Part shown: one piece after another, positions 10,162 through 21,054 of the stretch
How positions within the stretch are numbered: the stretch's first letter is position 1
Layout of the letters: every line of letters starts with the position of its first letter
From: Halorussus caseinilyticus
GTDB lineage: Archaea; Halobacteriota; Halobacteria; Halobacteriales; Haladaptataceae
Assembly (NCBI RefSeq): GCF_029338395.1
Contig: NZ_CP119813.1
Location: 1-64,000, forward strand
Length of the DNA stretch: 64,000 bases
Direction: 5' to 3'
Translations under genes and position numbers: made by a program
The notes under the pieces: model-generated
What the model was told of the DNA's origin: nothing
Databases searched by the model: none
What the model saw: only the letters and a program-made list of their open reading frames with translations

Positions 10162-13100
10162 GTGACAGTTACGTTTCTCAGCGGTAGTGCATTCGAACCC
10201 CTCCAAGAGGCGGTGTTCAAGCGGGCAGGCACCGTCGCAGGCAATCAGCCGGAATCGGTGGTATTTCTCGAAGCGAACGACTACAGACAGCCCGCTATCG
10301 CCGATGAGTGGGCAGCGGTGAATGATCCGTTACGACTCCGTGTAACCGACTTCGACGATTTGGTGTGTGAGTATTACGAGAGACTCGGCGGGCCAGGGAC
10401 GCGTCTCAACACCACTCTGCGGCGACAATTAATCGGCCGAGCACTGCGGGAAGTCACTGACGAGGCTCACTTTGCCGAAGCACAGGCTTACAACCGAGAC
10501 GTCCGTGAGCTTCTGTCGGAACTCGCGGGGGCAGGTTATGATGATACCGCGGAGATCTGGTCATTTGTAGACGACCACCTCAGTGACCGGACGGCGAGTG
10601 TAGTCGGCCGAACTGCTGAATCCTTCGCTACACTACGGACTGCGTGCGCTAGCGAATCGTACACTATATCGGACGCATATCAGGCCGTTCTGTCATCCGA
10701 GACCGAAGTCGAGAAACTCGTTGAGGCCGAGGTTATTGTCGTCTCTAACTACACTACCCTTTCACAAAACGAAACCGCACTTCTTCAGCGACTCGCTGAG
10801 AGCACCGAGGTCTTGATAGCGCTTCCACTAACGGCGACACCTGAAACCGATGACCCGCCCTCTGAGAGTCTGATTGGAGCAAACGCATACACTTCCGATG
10901 CGGTTGAAACATACCGTTCATTGGCCGATCAATGCGTGCACGTCTCTGCGGAATCAGGGGGGGACGGTCACGGAAGCGAACTCGCCGTCGCCGCCGGGCA
11001 GATCTTCACTCGAACACCGGCAGCCGGCGAGAATGACACACCGCCTTCGGGGTTACACTGGCGTACCAGCCCAACACCGATCCGTGAAGCCCGTCAGGTA
11101 GCTCGGCGCGTCCGGCGGCAACTTGCCGACGGCGCAGACCCTGAGGACGTGCTTGTCGTCGTCCCCGAATTGCTGTCGTACCGCGACCAACTCGCTGAAA
11201 CCTTTGACGAAGTGGGTGTCCATGTCGCCAACGTGGGCCGGCCACCGATACAGCAGACGCAAGTCGGGCGAGCAGCGCTGACGCTCGTTGACTGCTGCCT
11301 CTCAGACCCGACACAACAGGACGTGGCGGTACTGTCGAGCAGTCCCGCAGTGACACTCGGCGACGACAGTGAAACTGTTAACACGACCACGATTCTGAGC
11401 CTGATCGACCGGCTCCCGACGACAGACCTCGATAGGCTTCAGCAGGAACTAGACGACGACCCCACAACGGCTATAGACCACTTCCGCGAGGATATTGAGA
11501 CGGTTTCGTCTGCGTCACGAGAGAAAACTATCGATGCTCTCCGCGAGCTCTTCGACGCGGTCGAATTAGAATCGAACGCGGAACAACTCGCGGATAGCGG
11601 TGAGGGAATCGAATTGACCGCGCAGAGACGGTTGAACGCGTCATTGACGCCGTCGAGACGGTAGAATTTTCCGCTGGAGAACGTGGGTTCGGAGATGGAA
11701 CGTCGGTTGATCCGGTGCGGTACGTGGCCGACTCGTTAGAAGGGCAACGCGTCGCACAGCGGACACGCGACCAGAAGGGCGTCGTAAGGGTCGTCGGTCC
11801 ACAGGACGCTCTCGGTCTGTCGTACGATCATCTCCACCTCGTCGGTCTCACTCGGGTCGCGTTCCCGCCAAATCGGACCCGACCGGAGTTCTTCGAACGG
11901 ATTTTCGAGACACTCCCGGACGTGGACACAGTCGATAGGAGGGCGCGCCCGTTACCAGTTTGCAGTACTCGTTGGTGCGGCCGAGACAGTCCACGTCACC
12001 ACACCGGAGACGGGAGCCGACGGCGACGAGCGCCTTCCGTCGCCGGTACTAAGCGAATTTGCTCGCGTCACAGGACTAGAAGCAGAGACAGTCGACCGAG
12101 GTGTCGCCAGTGCTGGGGACCTCCAACGCGAACTCGCCGGACTCAACAATCGGGAACGGGAAACCGCACTGTCTCAAGCTGTCGACGAGCAGATGATCCT
12201 CTTGCGGACTGCCGAGACGGTTCGACGAGGAGTCGAGTGTGTGGAGAATCGCGCGAAGACGAAATTGACTTCTCACGACGCCCAATTAGAGCCGGAGACG
12301 GTTGCCGAACTCCACGAGACGGAGGCTCTCAGTCCGACGCAGTTGCGTGACTACGCGCGATGCGGGTTCCGTTACTACGCCGAACGCGTCCTGGGATTCG
12401 AGGAGCCGGAAGAATTCCCCCTAGAACCAACGCCACTTGATCGCGGGTCGCTCGTCCACGACAGCCTCGAATCGTTCTATGCGGACCTGCTCTCGGATAC
12501 GAATGGCCCTGTCGATCTCGCCGACTACGAGCGTGCGGATCTGGAGGAGCGACTGTTAACGAGCGTCCGTACGGAACTGGACGCCCTCAACGCACCAACG
12601 GACGGTGCATTCGGCGACCGGTGGCTCGAACAGTTGCTCGCCGGGTTATCAACCCCATCTAAGAACGACCACTACGGTAGCGATCACCCACACAGAGGTC
12701 AAGACCGCGGGCTGTTTATCCGTTTTCTCGAATACGAATTGGGCGCTGATGACGCCGTCCTCGCGGTTGAGGAACCTCTTGACTTCGGCGCGAGCGGCGA
12801 TGAAATCCGTGTCACAGTGCCAGACGGGAGAGAAGTAGCGATTCATGGCCGCATTGATCGTGTTACGGTCGAGGACGACGATGGCGTCGCTGGCATAGTT
12901 CACGATTACAAAACCAGCGACCCGACGACGAAACTCACGTTCGACGGAGTCGAGTTCCAATTGCCGGTGTACACTATCGCAGCGCAACGGGAGCTACAGA
13001 AACAATACGGCGAGGACTTACGATATGTCGACGGAGGGTTCTACACAGTCGAGCCGCCAGCAGAGGTGACTCGGAAGCGGAGCCTTCAGAAGACGATTTG

Positions 13101-13383
13101 GCGGAAAGACGGCGACCGCGATGACTTCGACCGCTTCCTCAATAGGGACATCCCCGAGCGTATCGCGGACATCAGCGATAGCATCGGTAACGGTGGGTTC
13201 CACACCACGACACTGGAAGCGGACGAAGCAAAGTGCAAACACTGCCAGTTCCGAGACATGTGCGGTGTTCGCCATCATCGTCGCCGCGAGCGCGTCGCGG
13301 GCGTAGACGACGAGGGGAGTTACGTCCCACAGCGGGCTCGGTCTGACAGCTTCTACGACGACCTCGGGGGTGACGAGGCGTGA
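10162..13383 (+). pseudogene. AddB-like helicase-nuclease subunit, two compensating frameshifts
   Basis: Starts with GTG at 10162, with a TATA-like AATTATAAAC about 28 bases upstream, so probably leaderless. The N-terminus (MTVTFLSGSAFEPL) resembles the inactive helicase domain of AddB and lacks a Walker A. Frames run 1, 0 (from about 11615), then 1 (from about 11945), net zero over about 1073 residues. The C-terminus is a RecB-type PD-(D/E)XK nuclease: HGRIDRV and VHDYKTS are the catalytic motifs, framed by an Fe-S cluster signature (one Cys in DYARCGF, then C-x2-C-x5-C in CKHCQFRDMC). AddAB enzymes resect double-strand breaks. The stop overlaps the start of the next gene by 4 bases (GTGA). 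Confidence 0.8.
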
Positions 13384-16300
13384 ACGACCGCGAGGGTCCA
13401 GAGAAGATGACGGCAGACGACGCAAACGATGCTGACGACGAGTTCGAGCTCACCGACAATCAACAGGTTGCGCTCGAATCTCAGGATCACGTCGCTGTTA
13501 CGGCCGGGGCGGGAACTGGGAAGACCACGACGCTGACCCATCGGTACGTGAAACTCTTGGAAAGCGGCACGGACCCGTCTCAGATCCTGACGATCACGTT
13601 CACGACCGACGCGGCAGCCGAAATCCGTGAACGTGTCCGCGAGACCGTTGCCGAGCGACTGAGCGAGGCGGTGACGAGCGACTGCGGCAAGGAAGACGTC
13701 AGAGGCGACGACGCCCCGGACTACGAGCGGTGGCGGACCATCGCGGACGGGGTCGAGGATAGTTACGTCCATACGATTCACGAGGCATGTGCGCGTCTCC
13801 GTTCGGAACTCGCGGTCGAGGCGGGTGTCCACCCGGACGCAGAGACACTCGACGAGGCGGAGGCAGGTATGCTCGCCCGCGATGTGGTTCGGGAGAGTAT
13901 CGACTCGATGCTGGCCGACGGTCACGAGCGCAGTGAGGACCTCCGGCTACTCACCCGACTATGGAGCCGCTCCGGCCTTGAGACAGTTCTCGTCGGACTG
14001 CTGGAGAGTCGGCCGATGAGTACAGATTGGGCCCGTCGGTGGGGTGAGGCCGATCCTGATGAGTACTTAGATGCGGTCTGGCGGTCGGTCTACCCCGTCG
14101 ACATTGAGACGGCCCGCGAACTCCTGACGGACGGCCGGGTTCAGCAGGCGCTCGATACGATTTCGGACATCGATCCCCAGGCCCTCGGAATCGATCCCGA
14201 CGACGATGACGGAGCGGACTTCATTCGCACGGTTGACGGCGTGCTGTCGGAGACCGGTGTTGCCGACGGGAGCGCCGAAGGACGCGACTGGCAGATGGCG
14301 CTCGACCGTCTGTGTGACCGAGTGACGACTGGTAGCAGAACAGTATACAGCCAGGAGTATCGATACAAGGGTGCGAAAAAGAGGTGGGAAGCGCACGGCG
14401 AGAGCTGGGCGCGATTGAAAGACGCGGCTGACACACTGATTGATGTACTCAATCCCGAAAAGCGCCCGTTCGTCGGGGGGCTGGGAGCAGATTACAACGG
14501 CAGTCGGTACGCTCCGGCCCTCGCGCGAGTATTCGAGACAGTCGCCGAACGATACAGTGACCGGAAGGAAAACCAGAACGCAGTCGATTTCGACGACCTA
14601 ATCGAGGATACCATCACTCTACTGACAGCGAACGACGACTTCCGAGAGGCCGTCCAATCGAAGTTCGAGTACGTGATGATCGATGAGATGCAGGACACTG
14701 ACCCGTCCCAGTGGGCGCTTGTTCGCCTTCTCGCCGGAGCCGACGACCCAACGACACCCCCCAACACCGATACATTCGACGCGAATCTCTTCCTCGTCGG
14801 TGACGAAAAACAGAGTATCTACCGCTTCCGCGGTGCTGACGTTACCACCTTCGGCACGGCGCGAGAGGACCTCAAAGCAGCGAACGGCGACACAGTGGCC
14901 GAGCGGGACGATGAGTACGAGACAGACCCAGCAGAAGTCGAACTAACGGGTAATTTTCGTACCGTCACAGCGCCGCGGGAGTTCGACAACGAACTGTTCG
15001 AGCGCGTGTTCAGGCCGTTCGATGAGCAACGGGAACCGTTCGAAGCTACATCACAGTCCCTCAACGGGGAACGTACGGCAGGAACGGAGGTGTCGGGTTC
15101 GGTCGAGTACCTCCTCGTCCCTAATGAGGACGAGCAGGAACTTCACGAGACGGGCTTTCTTGCGAATACACCTATCTTCGGCGATGCAGCCGACCGCGAG
15201 GCGCACGCACTGGCCGCGCGATTGACACGGCTATTCGCAGACCCTCCGGAGGTGTACGACACGGAGACCGAGGAAATCCGCAAAGCGCGTCCAGAGGACG
15301 TGACGATCCTCTTCCGTGCGCGGACGCGACTCCCACAGTTCGAGCGTGCGTTCGACGTCTGGGACATACCCTACACTGTCGCCTCTGGCACAGGGTTCTG
15401 GGATACACCGGAGATTCGGACTCTCATCGGGCTTCTGAAGTGCTTGCGAACCCCGACGATGACGTGGCGCTGTATGGCCTCCTGCGGTCGGCACTGTTCG
15501 GATTCACCGACGACGAGATTGCTAACCCAGCCGCCAGCGAAGGGTCGCTGTGGGGAGCGATCCGCGACAGAGAAGGCGATCTCGGGGATGCCGCGGAACA
15601 AATCGAAGGATGGCGAGAACAAGCAGGCGTTGGTGACGCGACTGCCGCGCCGTCATGGGGACAGCTTCTCTCCGGGATACTTGCAGAGACTGGCTACTTC
15701 GGCGCAGTCGGGGCAGGCGATAGGCCGCAACAAGCCGTGGAAAACGTAGAACAATTCCGCGAACAGGTTCGGTCCTGGGCCGAAGGGGGGAACCCAACCT
15801 TAGCAGAACTACTGACGCGAATCCGCGACCGACGAGAGGTCGAGACTCACGCGTCACAGGCGACTGTCCCGGAAGACAACGACGGCGTGCGACTCCGGAC
15901 CATCCACTCCGCGAAAGGACTGGAGTTCCCCATTGTCGTCGTTCCCGAAGTGGGACGGGAGTTCAATTTCGGCAGCGGTGTCGACGACGACGGAAAAGTG
16001 TACCTAGGGGAGATTCCCGTCGGGGAGGGGACAGAACCAATTCTCGGATTGAAGGCTCCATCGCCGAACGACCCGTACGAGTCAACGGACACCCTCGCGC
16101 GGTCGGAGCTGAAGCGCCGCGGTAGGTGCAGAGAGCGCGCCGAACAGAAGCGACTCCTGTATGTCGCCGCCACGCGGGCCGCGACCACCTCCTGATGTGT
16201 GGACTCCACGAACTGGACGACGACGCCGACTCACTCACACTGTCGACGTCGAAGCCTCACGGCGACGGGAAACGTTGGCGAGATTGGCTCCAACCAGTGC

Positions 16301-17220
16301 TCCTCGGTGACGGAACACTCAACCCTGACGACGATCACCCAGAGATAGCCGACACCCTCGATGCCCTTAGTGACGACAGTGTCTACGGGACGGTACTCGA
16401 CGAGGCCGACTACACCGTCCGGGTTCCGCCCGCACCTCTCGAAGATTGGCGTGCAGTTCGGAAAGGCGATGACAGAGAACCCGACGAGCCGCTGGACGAT
16501 AGAATCCCGTGCGTGAACGTCCCTGAGGCGGACATCTCGCAACCGCCAGTAGAGACGACCGCGACGACCTTCGCCGAAGCGGTCGCACCAGATCCCACAA
16601 CCACCATCGCGGGCGATGCGGTGGGAGACACCGACGCGTATCCGGACCATGAGGGACTCGCCGAGAATCACGTCGGGACCGTGGTTCACGAACTGCTGGA
16701 GCACCGCCCACCACGCGAGGACTGGCGAGCCGTCGCCAACAGCCGGGCGAGCGGACTCGGCGACCCCACAGAGGAGGACCTCGATCAGATAGTTGAATAC
16801 GCCGAGCGTGGGCTCAGCACCCGAGAAGCATTGGTCGAGTCGTACGACCCTAATACGGTTCACGAAGAGGTGTCTGTGGTCGCCCGATTCGACGCCGGAC
16901 GGGTCGTCGGTGAGATAGATCTGTTGCTCGTAACTGACGAACGATTCGTCGTCCTCGACTACAAGACCGACGAAACGAGTACGCGCTCCGTTGACGACCT
17001 CGCCGAGAAACACTGGCCGCAGTTGGAGGTGTACGCCGCCGCACTCGCACAGAGCGATCCAAACCGTACCGTGGAAACCGTGCTGTACTTCACTGCCGCG
17101 GACACGGAACGACGGCAGGAGTTCGACGCGTTTGATCTTGAAGATCTCCAGACCGATCTAGAAACGAGGCTGTCGCAGCTACGGTCGGCTAGCGAAAGTG
17201 AACCACTGGCACGACGCTAA
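13380..17220 (+). pseudogene. AddA-like UvrD helicase-nuclease, two frameshifts
   Basis: GTG start overlapping addB-like by 4 bases. UvrD-family motifs: TAGAGTGKTTTL (Walker A), MIDEMQDTDPSQ (motif II), LVGDEKQSIYRFRGAD (III), RLRTIHSAKGLEFP (V), RLLYVAATRA (VI). The nuclease end carries GTVVHELLEH, GEIDLLL and VLDYKTDE, the RecB-type catalytic set. One base is missing near 15440 (before VLANPDDD) and one near 16185 (in motif VI, RA-RDHLLMC), so about 1280 codons are split in three. As written, the first fragment lacks motifs V and VI and could not be a helicase. With AddB it would form a dual-nuclease end-resection complex. Confidence 0.82.
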
Positions 17221-17319
17221 GCTCTCTCCCGCGTCACTCGCCTTAGTGTTGACACGGACGAAATCGGTGTCTGAAATGCAAAAAACTATTTCCCCGCCAA
17301 TGTATTAGTTATTAATGTA

Positions 17320-18868
17320 ATGAGCAAGTGGCGAGCGAAGCGCCGATATGAAGCGAACCGGCGCTTCGGCGAGCGTGCAGATGACGCGCTCGTAGCCATA
17401 TCTGTGCTTAAAGCGCGATCCGAGGGAATCGAACTCGGTCGTGACGACGAGGAGTTACGTGCGAAACTCGAAGACGGACGGGATCTCTTGATAACCGTCC
17501 GCGACGCTTTGGCCGACGAGTCCGGACTGGATCCGTTTGAGTTGGCCGTCGCGGAGAACATCGCCGAGCAACGGAGGGGTTCGACTCGTCGGATGATCGA
17601 GAACCTTGACGCTGCCGCGGCCGAACTTGCAACTGCGAGTGACGACTTAGAGTTCTACCGCGGACTGCAAGATGCGAAGAATTGGCTTGAAGCTATCTCC
17701 GGGGTCGCCACTAAAACGTCGCAGGCGACCGTCGACCAAATGCGAGGGAAGGTTGCCGACGGCACTCATTGATGCCCGCGTGAAGTCGCTCCGGGCGAAA
17801 CAGGACTCGATTCGTGAACTGTTCGATCGCGTTGACGTTGATATCGAGGCTAAAGACGACATATTCGACTCGATCTCGGACAGATTCGAAACTGTCGAGG
17901 AAACCCGGGATGACTTTCACAGGTCGTACGATCAGGCACCGGAGGCCGAGGTGACGGACAGTCTGTACGAGAACTACGTCCGCGCAGTCGGCCGCTTGGC
18001 ACGAGAACTGCACGTCCTTGAAACGGAGGCCGTGTATCTTGACCTCTATCAACACCAGAGTACCGGGCACCGCTCGCCCCAACTCGAACACGCCGCTGAA
18101 GTTTGTGAGGAACTGAAGCGTGTGTTTGACGTTGATCCTATGGTGATTCCGGTGATTCGAAACGGGTACGCCTTCGATCCGATAGACGAAGAGCTGCCGT
18201 CTACAGGTGGCAAAGAGCTGAACTACGCCTTGATCCTGCCCCGCGAAGGGGACGACCGGCGCTACGACCCATTCCTGGCACACGAGATGGCACACGCCCT
18301 GCTGGACGAACATCCGAGACTACGATCACGGTTCCGACGTGAGGTCAACGAGAGAGACGAGACAGTGAGCAGAGACGGCGAGTTCGGCAAGACCTGGACG
18401 AGTTGGTTCGAGGAGTTCTTCTGTGATATCTGCGGTCTCCTTGCTTACGGTCCGGCGTACTATTGCGCGGTGGTCCGGCGGTTAAGTCGATACGGTTCCT
18501 TCGAGTTCGAACGCGGTGAAGACGGGGATCCGCATCCACCAGACGCGCTCCGGGTTGATGTCATCCGGGAGTTAGCCGAACGAGAATTTCCGAATCTCGC
18601 CGACTGTATCCGGGACGACGCTATTGCGTACGACCGTCACCTTGACGCACTCGAAACGGAGAAGCCGCCGGACTATGACACCTACGACGATGACGACTTA
18701 GTCCGGTTCCTTCTCGACGAGGTGCCAGATGTCATCGACCACGACCTCGACGCGCTCATCAGCGATATCGAGGATGGAGTCGATCCAGCAGACCGGCCCG
18801 AACGACAACACCGCCTTGAGGCAAACCGCGAATGGGTGCCGTCATACCCCCCTCAGAACGGCGGGTAA
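17320..18868 (+). pseudogene. Helical protein with HEXXH metallopeptidase-like domain, probably one frameshifted gene
   Basis: The first frame (17320-17772, 150 residues) is helical (RAKRRYEANRRFGERADDA). The second (from GTG 17780 or earlier) carries LAHEMAHALLDEH, a zinc-binding HEXXH, followed 45 residues later by WFEEFFCDICGLLAYG, which could hold the third ligand. Removing one base near 17758 joins them smoothly (KVADALIDARVKSLRAKQ), so I favour one gene of about 515 codons with an inserted base; two adjacent genes are the alternative. It follows addA-like by 99 bases on the same strand and its 3' end overlaps that of the Argonaute gene by 16 bases. Substrate unknown. A role in regulation of the island is inference by analogy with HEXXH proteins in defence loci. 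Confidence 0.6.
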
Positions 18869-21054
18869 CGAAGGTTCGACACCCAGTTGTGACCGAGTCG
18901 CCGATTCATCTCTCGCGTGAGCGAGACTGTTATCGGGTCTTTCGTCCCTTTCGAGGGAGACCCCCAGTTGAGTTCCGAGAGGAAGAATACGTCGCGGCCG
19001 GCCTGGAAAGCGTCGAAATCACCCTCTGCGGCCTTGACGTGACAGCGAAGTGTCTGCGGCGACCCCTGTGGTAGTTGTTCCGCGTCCGACGTGACGACGA
19101 CAACCGTATTATCTCCGAGCCGAGCGTGTGCACCCATCTCCGGCATTCCCTCGTCGGCGTACAGCCGGTGCGGGCTTCTGTGAGTTACCTCGACACCAGC
19201 CCACTCGAAGTCGTCGGCGAGGTATTCGGTGTCCCGGAGACGTTCGATGGTCTCTTCGATTCCTTCGATCTCCTCGTTACCGAAGAACCCGTTCCGATGG
19301 ATCGTCAGCGACTCGAACTCGTCGATGTCGGAACGGTCGCCGTCCACGACCTCGCGTAACGCGTCGCGGACTATCTTCTTCGCCTGACTCCGATCAGTCA
19401 CACTACTGCGGTTGGTCGGGTTCTGATTTTCCGTCCGATAAATGATTTCGTTCGTCTCCCCGGATAGCATGACAGCACTTGCAGTACCGCGGTCGCCTCC
19501 GTCAGCGTTGAATCCTAAGTACGCCTGCGTCGAGAGTTGCCCCTCGATAGTGAACGGTACGACACCCAACTTCGCCGCAAGTCCGACAGCAGTGTTCTCC
19601 ACCACGTCCTCGTCGTGACCGTTCCTGTCTTCGATCCCGGTCTGCGTGACGACCTGGAGCGGGTGGCCGTCCAGTATATCGATTAACCTGTAATAGCTCT
19701 CTTCGTCGAAATCAGGGAGAAACCCGAGAGTGATATCGAACGGTTCCGAGACCTCCCGGAGCTCCGCAACATCCTCCTCAACGTCGTATGCGAACGGAGC
19801 CGGGCGCTCGTTCAACCGCAGACCCAACTTCTCTTCAGTATAATTCCGGATCGACTCATACGCTTCGAGCGCTGCCTCGTACTCCTCATCTGGGAACACG
19901 AGCGCCGTTTCGATCAGATCACCGAATGTACGACGCGGACCGAACTTCTCAAGGTAGCCACTCTTGATCGGATTCCAGTATTCCTCAGTAATCTTCTGGC
20001 CGGGTCTTGTCTGGTTCTCCATCCCGACCGCCATCTTTACCGCCTCGTCACGACCGAACCAGAGAGTCGGATAACCGTACCGGGACACTTCCCGCCGTAT
20101 CGGGTCAGTGTCAACCGTTACGTCCACGTTACCGATCTCGAATCCGCGGACAACATCGAGAAACTCTCGGGTTCGCTGCCACCGTTCTTCAGGTCCGAAG
20201 GCTGCCAACTGACTTACTTCGTCCGGCCGCTTGTCAGTTGGGGCATAACGGAGCAAAGACGGAGCAGCAGAATATATGTCACCGCTATCGAAACTGACGA
20301 GTACGGTCGGTTCAGTGTCATCGATTCGTTCAGCAAAACGGTCACCGTACTCCTGACGAGCATACTTCAGAACCGACTTACCGTCTTCAACTTCCACCTC
20401 CGACACGGGTTCCTCCAGAATATCGACAAGCGTAACTGTCCTCCTGTCAGGCCGCTCAAAGACAAACTGGTCGTCTAACTCGGCCTCGATTCTGCCGCGA
20501 GACCACGAGTCGTCAGCAAGGTAATCAGCCAGCGTTTTCGAACTATGCGTTCCAAGTGTCGGATCAAGTGTGAGTGTCAGTCCGTCGTGAGCATCTAGCC
20601 GGAGCTTCACTCCGGGATAGACATCAAACCCACGGAGGCTCCACTCAGCATTTTCTGCATACACCCGCTTCCTGTATCGCCTGTTATCGAACCAGTAGTC
20701 GTCCGAGCGTCCGATCTCCGACTCCAAAGCGTCGAAAATCGCCCGCTGTATCAGCTTGAAATCACTGTCCCGCGAAAAGTCGAGTTCGATCTCGCCGTGA
20801 CGGTGGAGGTCCTGCCGGTTCACGGACTCGACCGTTTTCCGACGATCATGCGCACCGACGACGGCGACGAACCACGTACCGTCCAACCGGTACCAATGTG
20901 CTCGGCCCCCTACTTCGTCTCGCAACCGTTCGGCATGCGCATTCAATAGAGGGAATAATGCGTCTTCCTCCGCCTCCGGTTTGGGATTAATCTCGTACAG
21001 TTCAGCACTGGTGTCGGAAAGCCCGACTGTGAAGGAGTTCAGGAACCGGCCCAT
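18853..21054 (-). CDS. Long prokaryotic Argonaute, PIWI active site apparently dead
   Basis: Guide-dependent nucleic-acid-binding protein, 733 residues, the size of long pAgos. An N/L1 region (LTLDPTLGTHSSKTLADYL, about residue 180) leads to a PAZ-like end (SAAPSLLRYAPT). The MID domain has YYRLIDILDGHPLQVVTQ and NTAVGLAAKLGVVPF; the PIWI domain begins QAYLGFNADGG. In active pAgos the first catalytic residue is the Asp of GxD and a later one is the Asp of HRDG. Here the matching positions read GFN and HRNG, so cleavage is unlikely and guided target binding is expected. It is last in an operon after the YhaN-like and YhaO-like genes and has an A/T-rich promoter-like stretch of its own at about 21060-21095. 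The reading frame is intact. Confidence 0.88.
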   Translation of the reverse strand: MGRFLNSFTVGLSDTSAELYEINPKPEAEEDALFPLLNAHAERLRDEVGGRAHWYRLDGTWFVAVVGAHDRRKTVESVNRQDLHRHGEIELDFSRDSDFKLIQRAIFDALESEIGRSDDYWFDNRRYRKRVYAENAEWSLRGFDVYPGVKLRLDAHDGLTLTLDPTLGTHSSKTLADYLADDSWSRGRIEAELDDQFVFERPDRRTVTLVDILEEPVSEVEVEDGKSVLKYARQEYGDRFAERIDDTEPTVLVSFDSGDIYSAAPSLLRYAPTDKRPDEVSQLAAFGPEERWQRTREFLDVVRGFEIGNVDVTVDTDPIRREVSRYGYPTLWFGRDEAVKMAVGMENQTRPGQKITEEYWNPIKSGYLEKFGPRRTFGDLIETALVFPDEEYEAALEAYESIRNYTEEKLGLRLNERPAPFAYDVEEDVAELREVSEPFDITLGFLPDFDEESYYRLIDILDGHPLQVVTQTGIEDRNGHDEDVVENTAVGLAAKLGVVPFTIEGQLSTQAYLGFNADGGDRGTASAVMLSGETNEIIYRTENQNPTNRSSVTDRSQAKKIVRDALREVVDGDRSDIDEFESLTIHRNGFFGNEEIEGIEETIERLRDTEYLADDFEWAGVEVTHRSPHRLYADEGMPEMGAHARLGDNTVVVVTSDAEQLPQGSPQTLRCHVKAAEGDFDAFQAGRDVFFLSELNWGSPSKGTKDPITVSLTREMNRRLGHNWVSNLRYPPF

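Noticed and set aside
18853-21054. Short pAgo with an APAZ partner, or a cleaving pAgo
   Set aside because: The protein is full length with N, PAZ-like, MID and PIWI regions, no Sir2/TIR/APAZ gene is adjacent, and the key aspartates are asparagine.
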